Below are positions 23,983 through 34,880 of a stretch of 64,000 nucleotides of DNA, piece by piece. The stretch spans positions 15,117,150-15,181,149 of the forward strand of contig NC_087168.1 in NCBI RefSeq assembly GCF_035594125.1, read 5' to 3'. Source of the DNA: Scylla paramamosain (lineage: Eukaryota > Arthropoda > Malacostraca > Decapoda > Portunidae). The notes under the pieces were generated by a model. It saw only the letters and a program-made list of their open reading frames with translations, was not told the origin of the DNA and did not search any database. Position numbers and translations under genes: made by a program. How positions within the stretch are numbered: the first letter of the stretch is position 1; each line of letters begins with the position of its first letter.

Positions 23983-24520
23983 CTATTTCCATCTGTTATC
24001 CCCATCCATAAACTTGTCTAATCTTCTCTTGAAGCTCTCTAGTGTCCTAGCACTAACTACATGATTACTGAGTCCGTTCCACTCATCTACCACTCTATTT
24101 GAGAACCAATTTTTTCCTATCTCCCTCCTAAACCTAAATTTTTCAAGCTTGAACCCGTTATTTCTTGTTCTACCCTGGTTGCTGATCCTAAGAATTTTGC
24201 TTACATCTCCCTTGTTATAACCCTTACACCACTTAAAGACTTCTATCAGGTCCCCTCTTAACCTACGTCTCTCTAGAGAATGTAAATTTAACAGCTTCAA
24301 CCTCACCTCGTAAGGAATACCCCTCATCCCCTGTATCCTTTTAGTCATTCTCCTCTGTACTGATTCCAATAGACCTATATCTTTCCTGTAATGTGGGGAC
24401 CAGAACTGCACAGCGTAGTCTAGATGAGGTCTGACCATCGCCAAGTATAACTTTAATATTACTTCCGGCCTTCTACTTTTAACACACTCCTAAAAATGAA
24501 TCCTAGTACCCTATTTGCCT
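23983..24520 (-). pseudogene. LINE ORF2 C-terminal region
   Basis: The open stretch 23983-24444 reads MVRPHLDYAVQFWSPHYRKD, SVQRRMTKRIQG, LERRRLRGDLIEVFKW and NWFSNRVVDEWN, the conserved post-RT domain of CR1/jockey-like elements. Upstream homology (GYEKDLGVIVSSELRLGKQC) sits in another frame, so a 1-bp indel lies near 24480. Confidence 0.92.
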
Positions 24521-24619
24521 TGTTTCTGGCTTCTATGCATTGTTTCCCTAGACGGAGTTCAGAGCTAACTATAACTCCTAAATCTTTCTCGTACCCTGTA
24601 CCTACCAGAGTTTGGTTGT

Positions 24620-25336
24620 TTAATGTGTACCTACTGTGTGGGTTTCTCTGCCTACGCTAAGCACTTTGCATTTATTGATATTAAATTGCATTTGCCATCT
24701 ATCCGTCCATTCATTCATTCTATCTAAGTCTGCCTGCAAGGCGATGGCATCCGATTCTGACCTAATTAATATACCTATCTTTGTGTCATCCGCAAATTTA
24801 CTAACATCACTACTAATTCCACTATCCAAGTCATTGATATATATTAGAAATAACAATGGCCCTAATACTGATCCCTGTGGCACCCCACTAGTTACATGAC
24901 TCCACTCGGATTTCGAGCCGTTTACGAGTATTACCACTCTCTGTCGCCTGTTACCAAGCCATGACCCTATCCAGCCTAACACCTTCCCATCTATCCCGTG
25001 TGTCCTAACCTTTCTCAGGAGCCTTTGATGGGGTACCTTGTCAAATGCTTTACTAAAGTCCAGATATAAGATATCGTAACTATCACCATTATCTACTGCC
25101 TCGTACACCTTACTGTAAAAACTTAACAAGTTTGTCAGGCAAGACTTCCCCTTCGTGAAGCCATGCTGTGACTGATTTATCAAGTTATGTTTGTCTAAAT
25201 GTTCCCTAATGTTCCTCGCTATTATTGACTCTAACATTTTACCTACAACTGAAGTTAAGCTGACAGGTCTATAATTAGACGCTAAAGTTTTATCTCCTTT
25301 CTTAAAGATGGGTACTACATTAGCCTGCCTCCACAT
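24620..25336 (-). pseudogene. LINE reverse transcriptase domain fragment
   Basis: 238-codon open stretch with RT motifs in order: ANVVPIFKKGDK, NYRPVSLTSVVGKMLE, QHGFTKGKSCLTNLL, DILYLDFSKAFDKVPH, SGVPQGSVLGPLLFLIYIND and KFADDTKIG. The catalytic box is FADD rather than YADD, which is seen in several LINE lineages. It ends by frameshift after KCKVLSVGRE; homology resumes in another frame (NPHSRYTLNNQTLVG). Not a host gene. Confidence 0.95.
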
Positions 25337-25699
25337 TACTATACGGGATATTTGCTAACTGACCTGTATGAACTTCATCTACGAAATATTTTTACAATTA
25401 ATCTACATTTACTTCACCTAATCCCCTCATCTCATCCCCTACCATCCTCTCCCCTCCCTCATCTACTCGCCTCGACCTCACCTCTCTCATTTCAGCATGA
25501 CCTGACATTCTAACATACTCACACCTGTCTCCCCCCTTCCTCTTTTCTCCTCCCTTCCGGAGCCTCACCTCACCTCTCTCATCCTGCCTTATCTCTCTGA
25601 ACTCCGTCCCTGACCTGACCTCACCCTGCATCCTTTGCCAGTCCACTCCTTGGAGGTACCTTTTTAATTCTTCAAAATCTGCTCTCCTAAAGTCAGGTA

Positions 25700-26272
25700 T
25701 TTTACTAGTGTTTTTGTTTCTAACAGTTTCTTCCTATTCTAAATTGTACCTAATTTCCCTATGGTCACTGTTACCTAGCTGTCCTCCAACCTCTACCTGC
25801 GTGACTGCTTCCTCCCTGTTAGTAAGAATTAAATCTAGAATATTATTCCCCCTTGTGGGTTCTACGACTACCTGTTTAAAAAAAAAATATCCTGAATTAC
25901 CTTAAGAAATTCCTCTGCTTCCTTGTTACCCACAATCAGACTTCAGTCGATATTCCTAAAATTAAAATCTCCTACCACACATACCTGACTGTACCTGCCT
26001 GCTCTATTTAATTCCTGCCACAGTGAGGTATTAATTTCCTTTATACTGGTCGATGGTCTGTACATTACCCCCAGTACTACTGACTGCGATCCTTCCTTAA
26101 TATCTACCCATATCGACTCTGCTTTGTTATCTGTTTTAATTCTACTGTTGATACAACACTGTAAGGTGTCCCTAACGAATAACGCGACGCCTCTTCCTCT
26201 CCTATTTTCGCTGTCTTTATAGAACAGTGTATAACCATCTATCTTAACCTCTGGAATAAATCCTTTTCCTGT
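25700..26272 (-). pseudogene. LINE endonuclease (EEP) domain fragment
   Basis: Reads GFIPEVKIDGYTLFY, RRGRGVALFVRD, VVLGVMYRPS, VVGDFNFRNID then TGA, and, after a frameshift, GNNILDLILTN and GNSDHREIRY. The GDFN and SDH motifs mark an endonuclease/exonuclease/phosphatase fold. The N-terminal third is absent. Confidence 0.9.
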
Positions 26273-26825
26273 ATGGATTCTTTTGAGTGTATTTGTGTGT
26301 GGGGGTGTTCTGGGTGTGTGCAGGGTCTTTTGAGTGTATTTGTGTGGGGGTGTTCTGGGTGTGTGCAGGGTCTTTTGAGTGTATTTGAATGTGTGTGGGA
26401 TGTTTTGGATGTATTTGAGTGTGTGGGGGGGTGTTTTGGGTGTGTATGGGGTTTTTTGACTGTATTTAAGTGTGTGTGGGGTGTTTTGGGTGTGTATTGA
26501 GTCTCTTGAGTGTATTTGAGTGTGTGGGGGTGTTTTGGGTTTATATGGGGTCTTTTGAGAGTGTGGGGGGTGTTCTAGGTGTGCGGGGTATTTTGAGTGT
26601 ATTTGAGTGTGTGTGGAGGTGTTTTGGGTGTATATGGAGTCTTTTGAGTGTATTTGAATGCGTGTGGGGGTGTTTTGGGTGTGTGCGGGGTCTTTTGAGT
26701 GAATTTGAGAGTGTGTGGAGGTGTTTTGGGTGTGTGCTGGGTCTTTTGAGTGTATTTGAGTGTGTTGGGGTGTTTTGGGTGTATTTCAGTGTGAGCGGGG
26801 TGTACTCTGTATTATTGGTTGTTTT

Positions 26826-26828
<3 letters not shown>
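26272..26828 (+). repeat. M1: 60-bp GT-rich minisatellite
   Basis: About nine imperfect copies of a ~60-bp unit built from ggtgttttgggtgtgt, a[t/g]ggggtctttt and gagtgtatttgagtgtgtg. The period is a multiple of three, so the strand stays open and reads like FGCVxGLLSVFECVWG; this is a by-product of the repeat. The G-rich strand could form quadruplexes. Shorter equivalents: 34881-35286, 41305-41719, 49322-49737, 57574-57989. Confidence 0.92.
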
Positions 26829-26898
<70 letters not shown>

Positions 26899-27118
26899 TC
26901 TCTCTCAGTAGTTACATGGATTTTCAAGTCTGTTTTTACGGTTCCACTGACAGATTAACATTTCTACAATACTAACACGAGAAATATGCTTTTAAAATCC
27001 TCTAGTCGAAGTGACACAGGTTTTTAATGGTGTTTTTATGGTTCTAGTTAAGTCTAGTTAATAAGATAAACGCTTTTGAAAACCCTGCTAATCATCTTTC
27101 TGGCATTAGGAAACAGTC

Positions 27119-27164
<46 letters not shown>

Positions 27165-27721
27165 AGCATGTTAGTTAATCCTATCCTGCGCTGGTTCGTG
27201 AGTTTACTGCGGTGACGGGGTGCAGCAGTGAGTGAAATTTCGAATCATAATCACGTAGGGAGTGTTCACTGGGGAAACGTCAGTGACGGTATTTATATTA
27301 TTTGAATTATTACTTGATAACGTGTCAACTTTTGCGTGTGTGTGTGTGTGTGTGTGTGTTGGTGGAGGAGCAGAGTCAGGTGGCGCTTGGCAGGGCGAGC
27401 GGCTGGCTGCAGTGTTTTGGCCGGCGCTGGTCAGTCTTGCCCCACACACTCTGGTAATAAGTGTTTCCGTATTCCCGGCTTCTTCTCCCTGTACCAAGCA
27501 CCGCCACGCATCCCCAGAGAGCCACAAGTATGTAAGGTGAGCCCAGCGGTTCCAGCCTACCCTCAGTCAGCCTTACTGCCTTCCCAGCACCACCTTCCTC
27601 CTCCCTGTAGTGTCTAGTAGCGGTTTATTAAAGTTTTTGTTCGGTATTTAGGTATTTTATGGGGTTATTTATTTATTTTTAGGTTTTGTTTACGTCTGAG
27701 TCTGGAAACAGCTGGAAAATT

Positions 27722-27925
27722 ATGCGAATATTGAAGAATCGTCAATATGTAAACAAGCCGTTAGCGGAGGTACAGGCAGGTCGTCAGTGTATTCAGTCAT
27801 TATTTGCTTCGTCTCTCGCTTATTGTAAGGCTAACATGTCACAAGATAGAGTCACTTGTCTAGCGTTCATATCCGCTGGTGAGATATATCCACCATTGCC
27901 TAGTTTTGGTGTCATGAAGCAATAA
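27722..27925 (+). CDS. Small ORF in unit core (67 aa), hypothetical
   Basis: From ATG the ORF reads MRILKNRQYVNKP...SFG..KQ and contains CLAFISAGEIYPPLPSFG. Copies: 36142-36345, 42575-42778, 50624-50827, 58831-59034; all five are intact. A tatttatttttag acceptor-like signal lies about 40 bp upstream. Comparing copies by eye, about five differences change an amino acid (Ser/Leu, Thr/Met, Gly/Cys, Ala/Gly, Val/Ile) and about two are silent, so there is no sign of purifying selection. Intactness may simply reflect recent duplication. Function unknown. Confidence 0.25.
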   Translation: MRILKNRQYVNKPLAEVQAGRQCIQSLFASSLAYCKANMSQDRVTCLAFISAGEIYPPLPSFGVMKQ

Positions 27926-27935
27926 ATAAGGCAAT

Positions 27936-28082
27936 ATGGCCGCCGGCTCCTCCACTGAGGTCCGGGCCGAGGACCTGTTCCGGCCTGTGGGTTCCAATAT
28001 TTTTTTTATATTTTCCTTAATTACTTTATTTGGCTTTTATAGTAAGTTTTTATGGTTTGTAAAAATATTTCGTTGCTGTTGA
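27936..28082 (+). CDS. Small ORF with good start context (48 aa), hypothetical
   Basis: The start sits in gcaa[t/c]ATGGCC. It encodes an acidic N-terminus (MAAGSSTEVxAEDLFRPVGS) and then a hydrophobic, membrane-like C-terminal half ending in FRCC. Copies: 36356-36502, 50838-50984 and 59045-59191 are intact; in unit 3 (42789 onward) one G is missing in cctgtggttcc, which shifts the frame. It starts 11 bases after the previous ORF ends. Whether either is translated is unknown. Confidence 0.25.
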   Translation: MAAGSSTEVRAEDLFRPVGSNIFFIFSLITLFGFYSKFLWFVKIFRCC

Positions 28083-28667
28083 AGTGTTTTTCTTGCTTCA
28101 GTGAAGTAAATGGGCTGAATTTTCTGCAGTTTTTTTAACGTAAATATAGGGCCGTTTTCACGGTTATTTTTACCCACCTCGGTCCTTGGCTTTTTTATTT
28201 GAGGCTGTAGTAAAGCTTTTGTTACTTTAAAAAATCGTTTATGATTTTTAAAATGTTTTGCGTTCCTGCTGAGTTGAGTATGTGCATTTTGCAATGGTTT
28301 TTAATCCCGTTAAAAGTGGTGATTTGGCCATTTTTTACATTCTTCATTTCTCTATTTCATCTTGTAACTAACTTTGCATTGTTTGAAAAAATAGTTCAGA
28401 TTTTTTAAAATGTTTTTTTAATGGTGCAAAGTGAAATGGGCGGATTTTTGAATGGTTTTAATGGTGTCAAACGTTGCAACACTTTTTCCATATTTCTGTT
28501 CATATTTCTTTACAACTACTTAGGCTGGAGATGTTTTGATATTGTGAATATTAATTAAAGTAATTGTCAATTCAGAAAATATAATGCATTCCAGCCTAGC
28601 TTCATTTTTTCTAGGGGTCAATTTTAAAATAAAATACGTTACGTACGTAGGCCAGTGGCTGGGCCTG

Positions 28668-28675
28668 TGACGTCA
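28668..28675. promoter_or_regulatory. Perfect TGACGTCA palindrome (CRE-type) in each unit
   Basis: The eight-base consensus for CREB/ATF-type bZIP factors is present in all five units: 28668-28675, 37088-37095, 43521-43528, 51570-51577 and 59777-59784. A tacgtacgta-type palindrome lies about 25 bp upstream. Binding is not shown; the word alone is the evidence. Confidence 0.4.
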
Positions 28676-28939
28676 TCAACGGTTGGGGAGTTGCCCGGCA
28701 CCAGTGTCTCTTGGTCAATATTTACAGTAATATCCAGTGTTTTCCAGGTATTTCCAGCTGTTTATAAACTCAGGTACGTAGATATTAGTAGTAGAAGGAG
28801 GAAAATAAGATAAATGGAGGAGGAGGAGGAAGAAATAAGGAAAAACGGAGTAAAAGTAGGAGGAAGCAAAACATATAAATGTTAAGAAGACAATCTTTAG
28901 CTTAGTTTCCCTTCCTGTGCTGCCGTTCTTTGTAATATT

Positions 28940-29670
28940 TGGTGTGTTTTGGGTGATTTAAGTATATGTTGGGTGTATTTAAGAGTGTTGTGGGTGTTTT
29001 GAGTGTGTCTTAGGTGTGTTTTGGGTGTATATTAGCTGTTATCAGTGTATTTTGGGGTGAATTTAGGATGTTTAAGTGTAGTTAGGTTGGTTTTAAGTGT
29101 ATTTTACGTGTTTTGAGTGTTGTGGAATGTTTTGAGTGTATAGTGGAGTGCTTTGGTGTGTTTGGGTGTATATATAGGTGGTGCAATTGTGTCTTGGGTA
29201 TATTTTGGGTGTTTTAAGTATTTTGGCTGAGTTTGGGTGTGTGCCGGGTCTTTTGGGTGTATTTGAGTGTGTGTGGGGATGTTCTGGGTGCGTTTGGGTG
29301 TGTGCAGGCCGTATTCTGTGGTGATGTGGGTGTTATGGATGATTTAAGCGTCTTTTGCGTGTGTTTGGATGAGTTTTGTGGGTATTTTGGGGTGTTTTGG
29401 ATGTGTTTTGGGTGTTTTGAGTGTGTTTGAGTGATTTTTGTGGGTATTTTGGTGTATTGAGAGTGTTTTGAGTGTGTTTTGGATGTTTTGAGTGTGTTTG
29501 TTTGAGTTTTGCGGGTATTTTGGTGCATTTTAGGTGTGTTTTGGAGTGTTGATGAGTGAGTTTTGTGGGTATTTTGGGGTGTTGATTGTGTTTTGAGTGT
29601 GTTTTGGATGTTTTGAGTGTGTTTTGGATGTTTTGAGTGTGTTTTGGGTGTGTTTGGGTGAGTTTTGCGC
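28940..29670 (+). repeat. M2: second GT-rich minisatellite
   Basis: Degenerate units of gtgttttgggtgt / gtgttttgagtgt / gtgttttggatgt, with a clear 21-bp period near the end (gagtgtgttttggatgttttg repeated). The complementary strand is open for over 200 codons (HTQNTPKxTP-like peptide) in each unit. Equivalent copies: about 37360-38085, 43790-44520, 51840-52570, 60058-60785. Confidence 0.9.
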
Positions 29671-29742
29671 TCTCTCCTTCCTAGGGACTTAGAAAGTGCA
29701 GGACATTTTTTTTGTTTATAAAGTGTTTTATAAAGTGCAATT

Positions 29743-29817
<75 letters not shown>

Positions 29818-29828
29818 ACTAGGAATAA

Positions 29829-29862
<34 letters not shown>

Positions 29863-29971
29863 AGTGCACTCATAAACATTCAAATTTCACGGACTTTTTC
29901 AATAACTAGGAAGGAGAGAGGGCGAGAGAAGACTTGCTATACTAAGACTAACATTTCTCCTAATATTACAG

Positions 29972-30153
29972 TGTGCAGAGCTTGGAATACCACACGGAGG
30001 GGGGTGAAGGAGCCTTGGGAATCCCTGAAGGAGGGAGAGCGAAGGAGGGAGGCTTGGAGGTGAAGGAAATGCAGAAAATTCTTCTAATATTGAACGCTTC
30101 TCTGCTCAGACCATCCTTCATTGAATATTTGAGCTGAGGCTTCGAGATACGAG
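29972..30153 (+). repeat. Exon-like block, subtype a (9 copies)
   Basis: Bounded by ctcctaatattacag on the left and gatacgag then gtgagaat on the right, so it has the look of an internal exon of about 182 bp. Subtype a features: ggaataccacacgg, gggaatccctgaagg, agagcgaagg and attgaacgc. Other copies: 32435-32623, 38419-38600, 44847-45028, 46441-46622, 52888-53068, 54855-55036, 61101-61282, 63109-63290. The plus frame VQSLEYHTEGGEGALGIPEG is open until a TGA near the right end. Confidence 0.8.
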
Positions 30154-30535
30154 GTGAGAATCCATTTTTTAGTGTTTCAAGGCAGTTTTAAGTGTTTGTA
30201 GGTGGTTTTAGGCTGTTTTAATTTTGTCTTGAGTATTGTTGGTTTGTGGAAGGAAGGAGAAAGCTTAAATACAGTAATAAGGCCCGGAAAAAAGCTTAAA
30301 TTATTTTAAAATTATCCTAGCATTTATTAAGGTATTTTAAGTATTTTAGGTCACCAGAAGAAAGGAAGCTTAAATTTCATACTAGGATAAGGAAAAAGCT
30401 TATTTATTGCATTAGGAAGAGAGAAAAGCTTGATATTACCTCCTCAACGCCTCCCCCCTCTCAGTGAGCCAGGTGACCCCCAGAACAGCGCCAGCCTGCC
30501 TACTGTGGTGTGGCAGGCTTGAACGTCCCCCTCCC

Positions 30536-30554
30536 TCCCTCTTCCTCCTCTTCC

Positions 30555-30586
<32 letters not shown>

Positions 30587-30690
30587 TTCCAGCAAAGAGG
30601 AGACGTTTGATGAGCGGGTGGACAGGTTAATGGTGTTGTTGTTGTTGTTGTTGTTGTTGTCGTGGTGGTGGTGGTGGTGGTGGTTGTTCG
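30536..30690 (+). repeat. CCT-rich tract plus (GTT)n(GGT)n module
   Basis: (TCC/TTCC)n, then a short non-repetitive bridge agcaaagaggagacgtttga + tgagcgggtggacag, then (GTT)n and (GGT)n with lengths that vary among units. It recurs near 33008, 38980, 45403, 47000, 53445, 55415, 61660 and 63668. Both strands are open through it (poly-Ser/Leu/Trp or poly-Pro/Gln), a by-product of trinucleotide repeats. Confidence 0.92.
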
Positions 30691-30823
30691 TCTGTCTGTC
30701 TCTCTGTTATGGGTGTTTCAAGTATGTTTTGGGTGTATTTAGGAGTGTTTTCAATAACTAGGAAGGAGAGAGGGCGAGAGAAGACTTGACATACTAAGAC
30801 TAACATTTCTCCTAATATTACAG

Positions 30824-30991
30824 TGTGCAGAGCTTGGGATACCACACGGAGGGGGGTGAAGGAGCCTTGGGGATGCCTGAAGGAGGGAGGCTTGGAGGTG
30901 AAGAAAATGCAGAAAATTCCTCTAATACTGAATGCTTCTCTGCTCAGACCTTCCTTCATTGAATATTTGAGCTGAGGCTTCGAGATACGAG
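30824..30991 (+). repeat. Exon-like block, subtype b (8 copies)
   Basis: About 168 bp with the same borders (attacag ... gatacgag, then gtgacaat). Subtype b features: cttgacatactaag upstream, ggggatgcctgaaggagg, a 14-bp deletion relative to subtype a (no gagagcgaaggagg), and atactgaatgc. Other copies: 39285-39452, 45731-45898, 47318-47485, 53763-53930, 55738-55906, 61976-62142 and a fragment from 63985 to the window end. It is preceded by cctcctcttcc tracts and (GTT)n(GGT)n. Confidence 0.8.
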
Positions 30992-31659
30992 GTGACAATC
31001 CGTTTTTTTAGTGTTTCAAGGCAGTTTTAAGTATTTGTAGGTGTTTTAAGGCTGTTTTAATGTTGTCTTGAGTATTGTAGGTTTGTGGAAGGAAGGAGAA
31101 AGCTGAAATACAGTAATAAGGCCTGTCTGTCTCTCTGTTATGGGTGTTTCAAGTGTGTTTTGGGTGTATTTAGGAGTGTTGCGGGTGTTTTGAGTGTGTC
31201 TTTGGTGTGTTTAGGAGTAGTATGGGTGTATATTAGCTCTTATCAGTGTTTTGGGTGAATTTTGGGTGTTTAAGTGTAGTTTACGATGTTTTGAGTGTTG
31301 TGGGGAGTTTTGATGCGTTTGGGAATATACTGAGGTGTTGTGAGTGTGTTTTCATTTTTTTTGGTGTATTTTGGGTGAGTTTTGGTGTGTTGGATGAGTT
31401 TTGTGAATATTTTGTGGTGTTCTGGGTGTGTTTTGTGTGTTTTGAGTGTGTTTGGGTGAGTTTTGTGGGTATTTTGGTGTGTTGAGTGTGTTTTGGGTGT
31501 GTTTTGGATGTGTTGAGTGGTGTTTTGGATGTTTTGAGTGTGTTTTGGATGTGTTGAGTGTGTTTTGGATGTGTTTGGGTGAGTTTTGCGCTCTCTCTTT
31601 CCTAGGGACTCAGAAAGTGCAGGACATTTCAATGTTTATGAAGTGTTTTATAAAGTGCA

Positions 31660-31783
<124 letters not shown>

Positions 31784-31922
31784 ACTAGACACAATAACAC
31801 AGACACACACACCAATGCACTCATAAATATTCAAATTTCCCGCTCTTTTTTAATCCCTAGGAAGGAGAGAGGGCGAGAGAAGACTTGACATCCTAAGACT
31901 AACATTTCTTCTAATATTACAG

Positions 31923-32100
31923 GGTGCAGAGCTTGGGATACCACACGGAGGGGGGTGAAGGAGCCTTGGGGATGCCTGAAGTAGGGGCAGTGAAGGAGGG
32001 AGGCCTGGAGGTGAAGGAAATGCAGAAAATTCCTTCAATACTGAGCGCTTCTCTGGTCAGACCTTCACTGAATATTTCGACTGAGGCTTCGAGATACGAG
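31923..32100 (+). repeat. Exon-like block, subtype c (5 copies), donor lost
   Basis: Features: cttgacatcctaag, ttcttctaatattacag left border, gaagtaggggcagtgaagg, actgagcgcttctctgg and atttcgactgagg. The right border reads gatacgag then atgagaat, so the GT of subtypes a and b is AT. Other copies: 33965-34140, 40352-40528, 48401-48576, 56644-56820. The copy at 31923 keeps a longer plus-strand frame (VQSLGYHTEGGEGALGMPEV onward) than the others, which carry ggttagactt. Confidence 0.8.
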
Positions 32101-32194
32101 ATGAGAATGAGTTTTTTAGTGTTTGAAGGCAGTTTTACGTGGTTATAGGTGTTTTTAGGCTGCTTTAATGTTGTTTTGAGTATTGTTGAGAGAG

Positions 32195-32264
<70 letters not shown>

Positions 32265-32270
32265 ACTAGC

Positions 32271-32321
<51 letters not shown>

Positions 32322-33708
32322 AGTGCACTCATAAACATTCAAATTTCACGCACTTTTTCAATAACTAGGAAGGAGAGAGGGGCGAGAGAAGACTTGACAT
32401 ACTAAGACTAACATTTCTCCCCCTGATATTACAGTGTGCAGAGCTTGGGATACCACACGGAGGGGGGGTGAAGGAGGCCTTGGAAATCCTACTGAAAGAG
32501 GGAGAGTGAAGGAGGGAGGCTTGGAGGTGAAGGAAATGCAGAAAAATTCCTCTAATATTGAACGCTCCTCACTGCTCAGACTATCCTTTATTGAATATTT
32601 GAGCTGAGGCTTCGAGATACGAGGTGAGAATCCGTTTTTTAGTGTTTCAAGGCAGTTTTAAGTGTTTGTAGGTGGTTTTAGGCTGTTTTAAATTTTGTCT
32701 TGAGTATTGTTGGTTTGTGGAAGGAAGGAGAAAGCTTAAGTACAGTAATAAGGCCTGGAAAAAAGCTTAAAATTATGGGTTTTAAAATAATCCTAGCGTT
32801 TATTAAGGTGTTTTAAGTATTTTAGGTCACCAGAAAAAAGGAAGCTTAAATTTAATACTAGGATAAGGAAAAAGCTTATTTCTTCTCATTAGGAAGAGAG
32901 AAAAACTTGATATTACCTCCTCAACGTCCATCCCCCCTCTCAGTGAGCTAGGTGACCCCCAAAACAGCGCCAGCCTGCCTACTGTGCTGTGGCAGGCCTG
33001 AACGTCCCCCTCCTTCCCTCTTCCTCCTGTTTCTCCTCCTCTTCCTCCTGTTTCTCCTCCTCTTCCTCCTCCTTTTCCTCCTCTTCCTATTCCTCCTCCT
33101 CCAGCAAAGAAGAGACGTTTGATGAGCGGGTGGACAAGTTGATGCTGTTGTTGTTGTTGTCGTGGTGGTGGTGGTGGTGGTTGTTCGTCTGTCTGTCTCT
33201 CTGTTATGGGTGTTTCAAGTATGTTTTGGGTGTATTTAGGAGTGTTGCGGGTGTTTTGAGTGTGTCTTAGGTGTGTTTAGGAGTGGTTTGGGTATATATT
33301 AGCTGTTATCAGTGTTTTGAGTGAATTTTGGGTGTTTAAGTGTAGTTTACGATGTTTTGAGTGTTGTGGAGAGTTTTGGTGCATTTGGGAATATACTGAG
33401 GTGTTGTGAGTGTGTTTTGATTTTTTTTGTGTGTATTTTAGGTGTGTTTGGCTGTGTTTGGATGATTTTTGTGGGTATTTTGTGGTGTTTTGGGTGTGTT
33501 TTGGGTGAGTTTTGTGGGTATTTTGGTGTGTTGAGTGTGTTTTGGGTGTGTTTTGGATGTGTTGAGTGTATTTTGGATTTTTTGAGTGTGTTTTGGATGT
33601 GTTGAGTGTCTTTTGGATGTTTTTGGGCGAGTTTTGCGCTCTCTCTTTCCTAGGGACTCAAAGTGCAGGACATTTCAATGTTTATGAAGTGTTTTATAAA
33701 GTGCAACT

Positions 33709-33801
<93 letters not shown>

Positions 33802-34429
33802 TTAGAGAGAGTTAGAGATCACTAGCAATAACACACACACACAGACACACACACGAATGCACTCATAAATATTCAAATTTCCTGCTCTTTTTCAATCCCT
33901 AGGAAGGAGAGAGGGCGAGAGAAGACTTGACATCCTAAGACTAACATTTCTTCTAATATTACAGGGTGCAGAGCTTGGGATACCACACGGAGGGGGTGAA
34001 GGAGCCTTGGGGATGCCTGAAGTAGGGGCAGTGAAGGAGGGAGGCCTGGAGGTGAAGGAAATGCAGAAAATTCCTTCAATACTGAGCGCTTCTCTGGTTA
34101 GACTTCACTGAATATTTCGACTGAGGCTTCGAGATACGAGATGAGAATTATTTTTTTAGTGTTTGAAGGCAGTTTTACGTGGTTATAGGTGTTTTTAGGC
34201 TGCTTTAATGTTGTTATGAGTATTTTAGGTTTGTTGAAGGAAGGAGAAAGCTTAAATACAGTTATAACGCCGAAAAAAAGGCTTAAATTGAGAGTTTTTA
34301 AGTCAGCCTAGCGTTTATTAAAGTGTTTTAAGTATTTTAAGTTACCAGAAGAGAGGAAGCTTAAATTTAATATTACGATTAGGAAAAAGCTTATTTCATG
34401 CGTTAGGAAGAAAGAAAAGGTTAACATTA

Positions 34430-34822
34430 TTGACACTTTATCAATTTCTTTCGATTTTATATTCAGTTTATTTATTGATCGTTATCTTTTAATTTCATTT
34501 CTTTATTTTCTTTATTTTTCGCTCGTTTTCATAATAGGAGTGTTTAATTTTATATATATTTTTCATTTTCTTTTCACTTCTTGGACTTAATATCCAGTTT
34601 ATTTATTTATTATTACTTGTAAGTGTGTCTAAACACTTGCAAAGATAATTTATTTATTTATTTATTGATTTTTATTTTCAGTCAGTTTGTTTTTTTGTAA
34701 TGAAAACTTGTTATTTGATCTATATTCCCTTTTTCTGTTACTTGTTCGTGCCAGAGGTGACAATAAACATTAAAATTATTACTGCTTTTAATCCCACCAA
34801 GAGAGAGAGAGAGAGAGAGAGA
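34430..34822 (+). repeat. AT-rich spacer between array units
   Basis: TTTA/TTTC-rich, non-tandem sequence with gtgacaataaacattaaaa near its end, followed by (GA)n and gacgcagacactcaaatgc before the next M1. Copies: 40810-41246, 48850-49263, 57105-57516. The aataaa could serve as a polyadenylation signal for a plus-strand transcript through the unit, but that is only a possibility. Confidence 0.75.
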
Positions 34823-34880
34823 CGCAGACACTCAAATGCACATCAATGATTTCAACACTTTCCATTATGAAACGAAAAGA

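Larger units (their letters stand above)
23903..26272 (-). mobile_element. 5'-truncated CR1/jockey-like non-LTR retrotransposon, inactive
   Basis: Order on the minus strand: endonuclease part (about 26272-25700), linker, reverse transcriptase (25336-24620), C-terminal region (to 23983), short 3' UTR ending in an (ACAT)n tail. The endonuclease N-terminus is missing: the element starts at GFIPEVKIDGY and borders the tandem array. Defects seen: a TGA in the endonuclease after GDFNFRNID, a frameshift in the T-run near 25880, another break just before the RT frame at 25336, and at least two frameshifts between 24660 and 24460. Family placement (CR1/jockey clade) is by motif resemblance. Confidence 0.93.
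27161..28930 (+). repeat. Unit core (~1.8 kb, non-simple sequence)
   Basis: Begins tagaagcatgttagttaatc, carries a GC-richer ~250-bp segment (gcagggcgagcggctggctg region) with a (TG)n, a donor-like cgtaaggtgagc, two small ORFs, a T-rich 800-bp stretch and then a TGACGTCA palindrome and a purine-rich tract (ggaggaggaggaggaagaaa). Equivalent cores start near 35580, 42014, 50062 and 58270. It is the part of the unit most like unique or gene-like sequence. No family recognised. Confidence 0.8.

Noticed and set aside
24620..25336. Reverse transcriptase as part of a host or defence system (retron/DGR-like)
   Set aside because: Motif order, the flanking endonuclease and the C-terminal region are those of an ordinary LINE, with multiple inactivating mutations.
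25398..25646. Minus-strand Arg/Glu/Gly-rich frame of 82 codons
   Set aside because: It is the linker between the LINE endonuclease and RT, partly low complexity; not a separate gene.
26272..26828. GT-rich TTTTGGG-like repeats considered as telomeric sequence
   Set aside because: Arthropod telomeres are typically TTAGG. The repeat here is a degenerate 60-bp unit and is interspersed with other modules.
26470..26958. Plus-strand Cys/Val/Gly-rich frame of 162 codons over M1
   Set aside because: Translation of the 60-bp minisatellite and adjoining (CT)n; no start context or domain.
29214..29879. Minus-strand open frames of 220-230 codons rich in Thr, His, Lys, Asn, Pro and Gln, present in each unit (also 37633-38316, 44066-44758, 52115-52795, 60331-61008)
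   Set aside because: They run through the M2 minisatellite and the (GA)n/(CA)n tracts. Frames stay open because of low complexity and multiple-of-three periods, and no domain is seen.
30627..30998. Minus-strand frame of about 124 codons (start MSPRISKPQLKYSMKEG) with poly-Pro and poly-Gln ends, seen in several units
   Set aside because: It is the antisense of the exon-like block continued into (GGT)n(GTT)n. The Pro and Gln runs are direct products of trinucleotide repeats.
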